Below are positions 6,920 to 13,987 of a DNA stretch of 45,609 nt, in pieces. The stretch covers positions 1-45,609 of the IMG/VR virus record IMGVR_UViG_3300027969_002554; one strand, 5' to 3'. Within the stretch, counting starts at the first letter, position 1. Every line of letters begins with the position of its first letter. The translations under genes and the position numbers were made by a program. Source of the DNA: a virus. The notes under the pieces are model-generated. The model was not told the DNA's origin. It did not search any database and was given only the letters and a program-made list of their open reading frames with translations.

Positions 6920-7720
6920 ATGATAGACCATTACTCAACTTTAGGCGTTGGTAAAACTGCTAATGCCGACGACATAAAAAAAGCATATAGAAAATTAGCT
7001 GGTAAACATCATCCTGATAAAGGTGGTGATACTTCTACATTTCAAAAGATTGAAGAAGCATATCGCATTCTTAGTGATCCACAACAACGACAACAATATG
7101 ATAATCCAATGCCACAAGGCAATCCGTTTCAAGGATTCTCGGGTGGAGGATTTCACTTCAATATGAATGGATTCAATATGGATGAATTGTTTGGACAAAT
7201 GTTTAGACAACATCATCAGCATCCACAACAAAATATATATAGAACTTCATACTGGATTACGTTAGAACAAGCATACAACGGAGGTGAAGAAGTATTAAAA
7301 TTACAAACTCCAACTGGATTACATATGGTTAAGGTAAACATTCCAAAAGGAGTTCCTGATGGTGGACAAGTACGATATGAAAAGGTTGTTGATTCATCTG
7401 ATTTAATTGTAGAATATAGGATACATCCTCATTTACAATATGAAAGAAGAATGAATGACTTACATAGCAATTATTCTATATCTGTGTTGGATTTGATTGT
7501 GGGTACTACATTTCAATTTACTACTATTAATGGTAAATCTATAGAGGTAACTGTTCCACCAAAAACTCAACCATTTATGAATTTGAATTTAGGTGGGCAC
7601 GGAATGCCAATACAAGGTACCAATGCGTGTGGTAACCAAATCATCTTGCTAAAACCCTTTATACCTGATAATATAGACAGTCGTATAACTGATAGCATAT
7701 TGCAATCTAAATCACAGTAA
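6920..7720 (+). CDS. DnaJ/CbpA-like J-domain co-chaperone
   Basis: 266 residues. The J domain occupies residues 3-62, with HPD at about 31-33 (GKHHPDKGGD) and the family's DPQQRQQYD end. A Gly/Phe/Asn/Met-rich linker follows (about 65-110). Two C-terminal peptide-binding-like domains come after it, including GVPDGGQVRYEK and a PPKTQPFMNLNLGGHGMP segment. The Cys-rich zinc domain is absent, so it is of the CbpA/type-B kind. The HPD motif implies stimulation of host DnaK. It stands directly before a ClpA-like unfoldase, so the pair may form a proteostasis module. Confidence 0.88.
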   Translation: MIDHYSTLGVGKTANADDIKKAYRKLAGKHHPDKGGDTSTFQKIEEAYRILSDPQQRQQYDNPMPQGNPFQGFSGGGFHFNMNGFNMDELFGQMFRQHHQHPQQNIYRTSYWITLEQAYNGGEEVLKLQTPTGLHMVKVNIPKGVPDGGQVRYEKVVDSSDLIVEYRIHPHLQYERRMNDLHSNYSISVLDLIVGTTFQFTTINGKSIEVTVPPKTQPFMNLNLGGHGMPIQGTNACGNQIILLKPFIPDNIDSRITDSILQSKSQ

Positions 7721-7744
7721 ATATTATTTTAAAAGGAACTGGAT

Positions 7745-10021
7745 GTGAATAATTCACCCGAAATCGAAGCCATCATTGAACAGGCTATTGAGTTGTCTAA
7801 ACAACGTAAACATCAATATTGTACAATTGAACATTTGTTATTATCATTAATAACACATACACCATTTAAAAAATGTTTAGATAGTTTTGGATGTGAAACC
7901 TCAACTATGATTCAAGAGGTTACTTCATACGTTGATAGCTTACATGCTATTGTAGCAAAGATAGACCCTAACCAAGAAGTTCAACCACGTAAAACTAACA
8001 GTTTAGAACGTGTAATGAATCGTTCTGTTACTCAGGTACTGTTCACTGGACGTAGACAAGTAACTACTATTGACTTATATCTCTCTATCGCTAGTGAGGG
8101 TAATAGTCATGCTCACTATTTCTTATTGAAATATGGGATTAATAAGAATGATTTTGTCGCACATTGGCAAAAAACATATAAAGGTTCAGAATTCACTAGT
8201 AAACTTTCTGAAGGTCAAGCAGATGAGATTCTTGAAGAATATACTACTAACTTAACTAATCTTGCACGACAAGGTAAACTTGAACCATTGATTGGTCGTA
8301 GTACTGAACTAGACGATATTGTTAATGTATTGGCTAAACGATTCAAATCAAATGTATTGATGGTGGGTGATCCGGGTGTGGGTAAAACAGCTATTGCTGA
8401 AGGGCTTGCACAAATGATTGCTGATAAAACAGTACCTGAATTCTTACACGGACATGAACTATATTCACTTGAGATTGGTGCCTTACTTGCTGGATCTAAA
8501 TATCGTGGTGACTTTGAAGAAAAAGTTAAAGCTGTCCTTGATGCACTAAACACTAAGAAAAAATCAGTATTGTTTATTGACGAAGCACATACTATGAAAG
8601 GTAGTGGTTCATCTACTAGCGGAAGTATTGATTTTGCTAATATGATTAAACCTGCAATTACTAAAGGTACACTTAAAGTTATTGCTAGCACCACGTGGGA
8701 AGAATACTACGATTCATTTGAGAAGGATCGTGCTTTAATGCGTAGATTCTATCGTGTATCAATTGATGAACCTTCACATGATAGTACAATTCGTATTCTT
8801 AAAGGATTAAGTTCAAGGTTGAATGACTTCCATGAAGTTGAAATTAGTGATGAAGCAGTAACTGCGGCAGTTGACGCATCAGTACGTTACATTCACGACC
8901 GTAAGAATCCAGACAAAAGTATTGACTTATTAGATGCGGCATGCGCTAAACAACGTGTTGCGGGTAATAAAGGTGCAATCATTACTAAAGACTTGATCCA
9001 TGAACAAGTTGAACGATTCACCGGTGTTCCTGCTGATAAACTTAATGGTGATAACTACGACCGTATCAATAGCCTTGAAGTTAATATCAAAGGTAAACTA
9101 TACGGACAAGATGAAACAGTTGAACAAGTGTTAGAACGTATCTATGTTAGCTTTGCTGGCATTGGTAATGAACATAAACCTACAGCAAGTTTCATCTTCT
9201 TAGGCCCAACTGGTACAGGTAAAACAGAATTAGCTAAGTTGTTAAGTAAAAACCTTGATATGACATTACTCAAATATGATATGAGTGAATATAGTGAAAA
9301 ACACTCAGTATCAAGTTTGATTGGTCCTCCCCCTGGCTATGTTGGATTTGGTGATAGTCAAGTAGGTGGTGGTCGTCTAATCAATGACTTAAGCAAGAAT
9401 CCACATAGTATCTTACTATTTGACGAAGTTGAAAAGGCTCACCCTGATATCTTTAATATCTTCTTACAGATGTTAGATGAAGGTCGTATTACTGGTAGTA
9501 ACGGCAAAGAAGTTAACTGTAAGAATACTATTATTATTATGACAAGTAACTTGGGTAGTAGTGATAGTGAGAAAAACAATATTGGATTTGGTAGTCAAGA
9601 AAAGACAGGTGAGGATGACAAAGCAATTAAAGAGTTCTTCAAACCAGAATTTAGAAATCGTGTTGATTTGATTTGTAAATTTGGTAAACTTGATTTCTTA
9701 GCAATTAAGAAAATTGTTGTTAAGTTTACGGAAGAATTGAAGAAATCATTATTTGATAAGCACAATATTAGTTTGAATCTAAGTGAGCCAGTAGTTGATT
9801 ATTTGGGTGAGAAGGGCTATGATAAGAAAATGGGTGCTCGTCCATTAAGCCGTAAGATTGACGAATTGATTCGTGTACCATTGAGCAAGAAAGTACTATT
9901 TGAGCGTATTAAAAATGCTACAGTAACATGTGTACTAGTGGATGATAAGATTGAGTTCAATGTAGTACAGAAATCAATAGCGAAAGTAGGAGAAGATGGG
10001 ATTATTGAAATTAGCAACTGA
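7745..10021 (+). CDS. clpA: ClpA-like double-ring AAA+ unfoldase
   Basis: 758 residues from GTG with AAGGA 7 nt upstream. The Clp N-domain (YCTIEHLLLSLI) is followed by AAA-1 with Walker A GDPGVGKT near residue 207 and LFIDEAHT. AAA-2 has Walker A GPTGTGKT near residue 487, LLFDEVEKAHPD, and a C-terminal D2 small domain with GYDKKMGARPLSRKID. There is no long middle domain, so it is ClpA-type, not ClpB-type. Residues about 613-615 are IGF, in the same place as the IGL/IGF loop by which ClpA and ClpX dock to ClpP. No ClpP lies in the window, so it probably redirects the host protease or acts alone as an unfoldase. The length matches E. coli ClpA. Confidence 0.9.
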   Translation: MNNSPEIEAIIEQAIELSKQRKHQYCTIEHLLLSLITHTPFKKCLDSFGCETSTMIQEVTSYVDSLHAIVAKIDPNQEVQPRKTNSLERVMNRSVTQVLFTGRRQVTTIDLYLSIASEGNSHAHYFLLKYGINKNDFVAHWQKTYKGSEFTSKLSEGQADEILEEYTTNLTNLARQGKLEPLIGRSTELDDIVNVLAKRFKSNVLMVGDPGVGKTAIAEGLAQMIADKTVPEFLHGHELYSLEIGALLAGSKYRGDFEEKVKAVLDALNTKKKSVLFIDEAHTMKGSGSSTSGSIDFANMIKPAITKGTLKVIASTTWEEYYDSFEKDRALMRRFYRVSIDEPSHDSTIRILKGLSSRLNDFHEVEISDEAVTAAVDASVRYIHDRKNPDKSIDLLDAACAKQRVAGNKGAIITKDLIHEQVERFTGVPADKLNGDNYDRINSLEVNIKGKLYGQDETVEQVLERIYVSFAGIGNEHKPTASFIFLGPTGTGKTELAKLLSKNLDMTLLKYDMSEYSEKHSVSSLIGPPPGYVGFGDSQVGGGRLINDLSKNPHSILLFDEVEKAHPDIFNIFLQMLDEGRITGSNGKEVNCKNTIIIMTSNLGSSDSEKNNIGFGSQEKTGEDDKAIKEFFKPEFRNRVDLICKFGKLDFLAIKKIVVKFTEELKKSLFDKHNISLNLSEPVVDYLGEKGYDKKMGARPLSRKIDELIRVPLSKKVLFERIKNATVTCVLVDDKIEFNVVQKSIAKVGEDGIIEISN

Positions 10022-10730
10022 TACCCCGGGCATTGATTTCTATGATTATCGGGATAGTGATTACTACGGTAAATACAAATATCGTGTAAGATTCTCTATA
10101 GAGGGTGTTAGATATGCTATGTATGAAAAAAACTTTGATGGGTTGATGAAACGATATAATATCTTAACTGGTTGGAAAAAGATAAAAGATTTGGATAGAC
10201 CAGTAGTTACAGAAAATCTAGAGGCTCTTGGAAAGTTTATAGATTTTCGTAATATGCTTAAAGAAAACAATACTGGGTTAGTTCGTATTGAGAGTAGTAG
10301 AATATCAATCTTTAGTAATGATTTAGCCTTATTAAAAACAAGTGAAAGTATTAAAGTTGGTATCTTTTATGATTATACAGAAGCTCAAACAAATAATTTT
10401 GTAGGAGTAAAGTCATTTGTCAATGACCCTAAACATAAGTATAGGGTTTATTTGAAATCTAAAATGATTCAAAATACATTTGTCACACAATTAGATGATT
10501 TATTAAAACGTTCAACAGACTTACATCCTAGTCCGTCATTAAAATACTGGCTACAGGGATATAATAATAATGCCCCTTCTTGGAGTTGGAGATATCGTTA
10601 CACCAATAGTAATCACTTCATTGACTATGATGAAGAAACCCTATTAAGCTATCTAGCATTGATGCACGGGGAATATCTAGGAAAACGCTATAAATTAGAA
10701 AAGAGAATAGAAAATTATGGAACCAATTAG
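9996..10730 (+). CDS. Conserved phage protein of unknown function
   Basis: 244 residues, starting 26 nt inside the end of the ClpA-like gene in another frame, with AGGAG just upstream of the ATG. It is rich in Tyr and Lys. Visible blocks are YKYRVRFSIEGVRYAMYEKN, SRISIFSNDLALLKTSE, PKHKYRVYLKSKMI and WSWRYRYTNSNHFIDYDEE. These suggest a beta-rich, possibly nucleic-acid-contacting protein, but no family is recognised. It overlaps the next gene by 14 nt. Confidence 0.6.
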   Translation: MGLLKLATDTPGIDFYDYRDSDYYGKYKYRVRFSIEGVRYAMYEKNFDGLMKRYNILTGWKKIKDLDRPVVTENLEALGKFIDFRNMLKENNTGLVRIESSRISIFSNDLALLKTSESIKVGIFYDYTEAQTNNFVGVKSFVNDPKHKYRVYLKSKMIQNTFVTQLDDLLKRSTDLHPSPSLKYWLQGYNNNAPSWSWRYRYTNSNHFIDYDEETLLSYLALMHGEYLGKRYKLEKRIENYGTN

Positions 10731-11130
10731 AAAATTCATAAATGTAGTTGAATCCGCACAAAGTGTAGAGCAACTAGCACATATTAGCGATAAAGCATTA
10801 GATGATGCTTATCATTATGGTCGTAGTCAACCCGGTGCAAGCTTTGGATGGTTGGCTAATATTGAGAGTGCAAAAGCCGCCAAAAGATTGATTGACGCCG
10901 GTGAAACTGATATTGAAAAGATTAGTGATGCTATACATGACGGATGGAATATTACTGCGATGGCAGATTACAACAATCAATTACAATTAGATAGTCCCAC
11001 GCCTGACGAAAAGAAGGCTAAAAGAGCTAAATTAGCACAGCAACCCTATAGTCAACTTCCAGAAGAAGAAAAAGAGAAGGATCGTGTTGTGGCAAGGGCG
11101 TTATTAAAAGCAATTACAGGTACTGCGTAA
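10717..11130 (+). CDS. RyR-domain-like protein
   Basis: 137 residues. The N-terminal part (KALDDAYHYGRSQPGASFGW) precedes a C-terminal block IHDGWNITAMADYN, then a Lys-rich stretch and PYSQLPEEEKEKDRVVARAL. That ending is the signature of the RyR domain, known from ryanodine receptors and found in many bacterial and phage proteins, where it may sense nucleotides. The N-terminus MEPIRKFINVVE|SAQS could be read as a capsid-targeting-like peptide, but less clearly than in the other cases. No partner is obvious; a late promoter follows the gene. Confidence 0.6.
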   Translation: MEPIRKFINVVESAQSVEQLAHISDKALDDAYHYGRSQPGASFGWLANIESAKAAKRLIDAGETDIEKISDAIHDGWNITAMADYNNQLQLDSPTPDEKKAKRAKLAQQPYSQLPEEEKEKDRVVARALLKAITGTA

Positions 11131-11134
11131 AAGT

Positions 11135-11142
11135 GATAAATA
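11135..11142 (+). promoter_or_regulatory. T4-type late promoter GATAAATA
   Basis: GATAAATA lies 24 nt before the ATG at 11167. Predicted initiation near 11148 leaves a short leader that keeps the ribosome site GGAG (11155-11158). The element itself is the 5' arm of a hairpin that covers that site. Confidence 0.6.
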
Positions 11143-11166
11143 CTCTAATAAAATGGAGTATTTACC
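11135..11166 (+). promoter_or_regulatory. RBS-masking hairpin present only in read-through mRNA
   Basis: GATAAATACTC (11135-11145) pairs with GAGTATTTACC (11156-11166) with 10 Watson-Crick pairs and one A-C mismatch around a 10-nt loop. The 3' arm contains most of the ribosome site GGAG and reaches the base before the ATG. The 5' arm contains the late promoter, so a late transcript lacks it and the ribosome site stays free. T4 genes such as soc and e are known to use this early-off, late-on logic. Confidence 0.6.
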
Positions 11167-11331
11167 ATGGCAAAGATTGTAACAGAATCAATCGTAATCA
11201 CTTTTAGTAAGATAGTAAAAGACACTGATTCAGGCACTAGTATCACTAGTCCTGAAATACAAGCGGCTTTAGAACAAGTTGCCCAAGAATTAATTGGCGA
11301 TTCAGTAGTAGTTGAGGTTGTAAAAGCATAA
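11167..11331 (+). CDS. 54-residue conserved small protein
   Basis: Reads MAKIVTESIVITFSKIVKD, then a Thr/Ser-rich turn and SPEIQAALEQVAQELIGDSVVVEVVKA. The order strand-helix-strand suggests a compact domain. It has GGAG 8 nt before the ATG, and its stop overlaps the ATG of the next gene (TAATG), so the two are coupled. Late expression is implied by the promoter and the hairpin switch. The function is unknown; the neighbour looks like a virion protein. Confidence 0.65.
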   Translation: MAKIVTESIVITFSKIVKDTDSGTSITSPEIQAALEQVAQELIGDSVVVEVVKA

Positions 11332-11717
11332 TGAGCCAAACAACTACTCTCATCTTATTGCCACAAACATCATATGTTAATCCAGGAAATGGTGCCCCCT
11401 ATACCGTAACGGGAAATAGCCAACCCGGGGCATCATACATTATTGCACCTCGTTCATTACAAACTGTTAATATTAACTTGACAAATTGTACAGGTAATAT
11501 TACAATAGAAGCTAGTTTAGCTACAACTCCTAGCAGTACTGATTGGTTCAAAGTATATGAATTAACAGCTAATGCAAATGCGGCAGCTAACTCTGCCCCA
11601 CAAATCGCAAGTAACGCATCAGTATATACAAATATAGATGGTAATTTTGTATATATGAGAGCAAAGGTTGTAGATTTTGAAGGTGGTGTAGTTAATTTTG
11701 TAAAGTTAAGTTATTGA
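11331..11717 (+). CDS. Small virion-like beta protein
   Basis: 128 residues, rich in Thr, Asn, Ala, Val and Pro with few charges. Segments such as RSLQTVNINLTNCTGNITIE, STDWFKVYELTANA and GNFVYMRAKVVDFEGG suggest an immunoglobulin-like or jelly-roll beta sandwich of the kind found in phage head or tail decoration proteins. This is inferred from composition only. It is translationally coupled to the 54-residue gene and lies one base before the nucleotidyltransferase gene. Confidence 0.55.
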   Translation: MSQTTTLILLPQTSYVNPGNGAPYTVTGNSQPGASYIIAPRSLQTVNINLTNCTGNITIEASLATTPSSTDWFKVYELTANANAAANSAPQIASNASVYTNIDGNFVYMRAKVVDFEGGVVNFVKLSY

Positions 11718-11718
11718 T

Positions 11719-12948
11719 ATGAAAACTTTAGTTATTATGCCAGGAGGCTTTCATCCATTTCATGCCGGACACGCATCGTTATATCAAGACGCGGTAAAGG
11801 CATTTCCCGGCGCTGATGTATATGTAACCGCTAGCAATGACACTAGTGAAAGATCCTTCCCCTTCGCAATTAAAGAAAAACTAGCAAGAGTTGCAGGCGT
11901 ACCAGCCGGACATTTTGTTCAAGTTACCAGTCCTTTTAGTTCAGAAGAAATAACTAGTAGATATGATCCCGATGATACAATATTAATTTTTGTAAAGAGT
12001 GAGAAAAATTCTAAAAATGGTTCCGACCCTGAAGGTCCGTTCCCAGCAGAAGTTGATCCTGCTACGGGAAAATTACCTCTTGCTAAAAGAGGTAAAAGAA
12101 AAGGACTACCGGTAAGTGATACATTAAAGTATTATGCCGGTAATGAAAAAAATCTTCAACCTATGAGTCGTAATAGATATATCGCATATTTACCAACTGT
12201 ACCGTTTGGTCCTGGTATTAAGAGTGGAAGTGAGTTCCGTGCATTATGGGATAGATTTACTAAAGTTTTATTAGATCCAAAATCAACTCCCGAACAAAAA
12301 TCTAAAGCAACAGAACTTAAAAAAGAATTGGTTATGAACATGTATCCTGCAACTCAGGAGAATCCTAGATTAGCTGTCAATGTAGTTAAACTTATGGATA
12401 AAGGTATGAGCAATCCATTAACTAATAAATCAGATTTAGCAGAAGGATTATTAAATGAATTTGTTCCGCCAAGTAGCGGTGGGGGTGGCGAGAATGATAG
12501 AAATCGTAGAATAAGAAAACTATTAGAAATTGCTATACAAGTAGCAAAGCAAAAAAATGTTGATGAATTGGGTATGATACATGCTATGAATATGATAGCA
12601 GGTGATGACTTTTTTAGTGTAGCAGTTGAAGGTATACTACCAGATATAACAGATAAAGAATATATGTTCGTACTACAGAGTGCCTATAAAACAGTAAAGC
12701 AAGGTTTGGCGGAAGCAGAAAAAACAGCCAGAGTCTTTCACCCGCAATATGTAGATGTATACTTCTTAGATGGACCTAGAAGAACTCCTATTCTAGTTAA
12801 TCGTAAAGTACCATATAATTTAATTGATAGATATTTAGAAGTAGCTATTAAAAAATACAATCTACAACAGGGTCGTTTTGAGTTTAGAAACGCAGAAGAA
12901 GATCCAGTTAAGGTTACCGAAAGTGTGGATTATTTAGAAGAAAAATAA
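11719..12948 (+). CDS. Cytidylyltransferase-like nucleotidyltransferase with cleavable C-terminal modules
   Basis: 409 residues. The N-terminal domain begins MKTLVIMPGGFHPFHAGH, with the HxGH nucleotidyltransferase motif (H15, H18). This motif activates a nucleotide alpha-phosphate in enzymes such as NMN adenylyltransferase, PPAT and CTP transferases; the substrate here is unknown. After about residue 235 the protein becomes modular: DLAE (242) and GLLNE (247) followed by FVPPSSGGGG. A helical segment then follows, QGLAE (332), and a C-terminal domain ending near VTESVDYLEEK. These hydrophobic-x-Glu junctions match sites in neighbouring mosaic proteins and resemble T4 prohead-protease sites. 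I infer a packaged enzyme trimmed during head maturation. Confidence 0.75.
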   Translation: MKTLVIMPGGFHPFHAGHASLYQDAVKAFPGADVYVTASNDTSERSFPFAIKEKLARVAGVPAGHFVQVTSPFSSEEITSRYDPDDTILIFVKSEKNSKNGSDPEGPFPAEVDPATGKLPLAKRGKRKGLPVSDTLKYYAGNEKNLQPMSRNRYIAYLPTVPFGPGIKSGSEFRALWDRFTKVLLDPKSTPEQKSKATELKKELVMNMYPATQENPRLAVNVVKLMDKGMSNPLTNKSDLAEGLLNEFVPPSSGGGGENDRNRRIRKLLEIAIQVAKQKNVDELGMIHAMNMIAGDDFFSVAVEGILPDITDKEYMFVLQSAYKTVKQGLAEAEKTARVFHPQYVDVYFLDGPRRTPILVNRKVPYNLIDRYLEVAIKKYNLQQGRFEFRNAEEDPVKVTESVDYLEEK

Positions 12949-13000
12949 TTTGACCCCCTTGTTTTGATGTAAATAATACTATCTTAACAAGAGGATCAAA
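12949..13000 (+). promoter_or_regulatory. RBS-masking hairpin with late promoter in its loop
   Basis: TTTGACCCCCTTGTT (12949-12963) pairs with AACAAGAGGATCAAA (12986-13000): 13 of 15 positions, with two C-A mismatches and a 22-nt loop. The 3' arm holds the ribosome site AGAGGA and the A of the ATG. A late-like element TGTAAATA sits at 12968-12975 in the loop, with initiation expected near 12981, downstream of the 5' arm. A weak TTGACC-N18-TAATAC host-type promoter (12950-12979) would likewise start inside the loop. Read-through mRNA should be silenced; mRNA from either local promoter should not. Confidence 0.65.
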
Positions 13001-13944
13001 TGGCAACAAAGAAAACAACCGAATCAACAGCAACTGCTGTAAAAACAACTAAAGCAAACAAGTCAGAAAAAACAGTTCCTGTAGAAAAAGTACAAGAAAT
13101 TGCTGAACAGGCTGCGAAAGAACAAGCACAACAGGCTCCTGCAGCCGGTCAAGTTCAGGTTAACGTAGACTACCTAAAAACTACTAAAGTACATATCGCT
13201 ATGCCATGTTATGGTGGTATGCTAACAGAATCAACATTTATGTCTTTTATCAAGTGGGCTAATACAGCTCGTCAACTTGGTATTGATTGGACATTAGAAA
13301 CAATGGTTAACGAAAGTCTTATCAGTCGTGCCCGTAATACACTAACTGCTAAGTTCCTAGATATGCCAGACGCAACACATTTATTCTTTGTTGACGCTGA
13401 CATTGGCTGGGAGCCATGGCATCTACTAGTTCTATTGAACCGTGACGTTGATGTTATTGGTGGTTTGTACCCAATGAAGACAATGCCAATCAAATGGGTT
13501 GTTAATGGCTTTGAAGGTGCTGAAGAAGGACCAGATGGATTACAAGAAGTATCTAAAGCAGGTACAGGTTTCTTATTAATGAAGAAACATGTATTTGAGA
13601 AATTAAAATCTCATCCGGCGGTTAAGCAATATAAAAACGACATTGGATTAGATCCAAAGTATGACCAACACTTAAAGACCTACTTTGATACAGCAGTTCG
13701 TCAAAATCGTTACTACAGCGAAGACTGGACATTCTGTGAAAACTGGCGTGATATTGGTGGTAAGATTTGGATGGACAAACGTGTGTTGCTACGTCACTCT
13801 GGATCATATGTATTCTGTCAGGAAAATCAAGAACACTTAATGAAAACAATTGGACCTATGTTTATACAAGAACAGCAAGAAAAATTTGGAATTAAGTTCA
13901 CCGATAAAGACGGTAACGAAATAAAGAAAATAACCCCTGCATAA
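13000..13944 (+). CDS. GT-A-fold glycosyltransferase
   Basis: 314 residues. The first 50 residues are a Lys/Thr/Ala/Gln-rich disordered tail. The GT-A core begins with VHIAMPCYGG and has the metal/nucleotide motif HLFFVDADIGW with DxD at D132-D134. It continues through IGGLYPMKTMP and TGFLLMKK to SEDWTFCENWRDIGG, typical of GT2-like enzymes whose acidic SEDW acts near the active site. The acceptor may be DNA base, virion protein or cell-surface glycan. It is expressed from its own late promoter with a hairpin-controlled ribosome site and is closed by a strong terminator. Confidence 0.75.
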   Translation: MATKKTTESTATAVKTTKANKSEKTVPVEKVQEIAEQAAKEQAQQAPAAGQVQVNVDYLKTTKVHIAMPCYGGMLTESTFMSFIKWANTARQLGIDWTLETMVNESLISRARNTLTAKFLDMPDATHLFFVDADIGWEPWHLLVLLNRDVDVIGGLYPMKTMPIKWVVNGFEGAEEGPDGLQEVSKAGTGFLLMKKHVFEKLKSHPAVKQYKNDIGLDPKYDQHLKTYFDTAVRQNRYYSEDWTFCENWRDIGGKIWMDKRVLLRHSGSYVFCQENQEHLMKTIGPMFIQEQQEKFGIKFTDKDGNEIKKITPA

Positions 13945-13974
13945 TAAAGCCCCGAAAGGGGCTTTATTCTTTTT
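13943..13974 (+). terminator. Strong intrinsic terminator
   Basis: Perfect 11-bp stem AATAAAGCCCC / GGGGCTTTATT with a GAAA tetraloop, followed by CTTTTT. It overlaps the stop codon of the glycosyltransferase gene and lies two bases before the next late promoter. Confidence 0.92.
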
Positions 13975-13975
13975 A

Positions 13976-13983
13976 GATAAATA
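13976..13983 (+). promoter_or_regulatory. T4-type late promoter GATAAATA
   Basis: GATAAATA starts two bases after the terminator's T-run and ends 4 nt before the ATG at 13988. Either the mRNA is leaderless or the in-frame ATG at 14018 is the real start. Confidence 0.6.
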
Positions 13984-13987
13984 CTCT

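Noticed and set aside
8215-8694. 159-codon minus-strand frame inside the ClpA-like gene
   Set aside because: It lies fully inside a strongly supported AAA+ coding sequence and encodes no recognisable motif.
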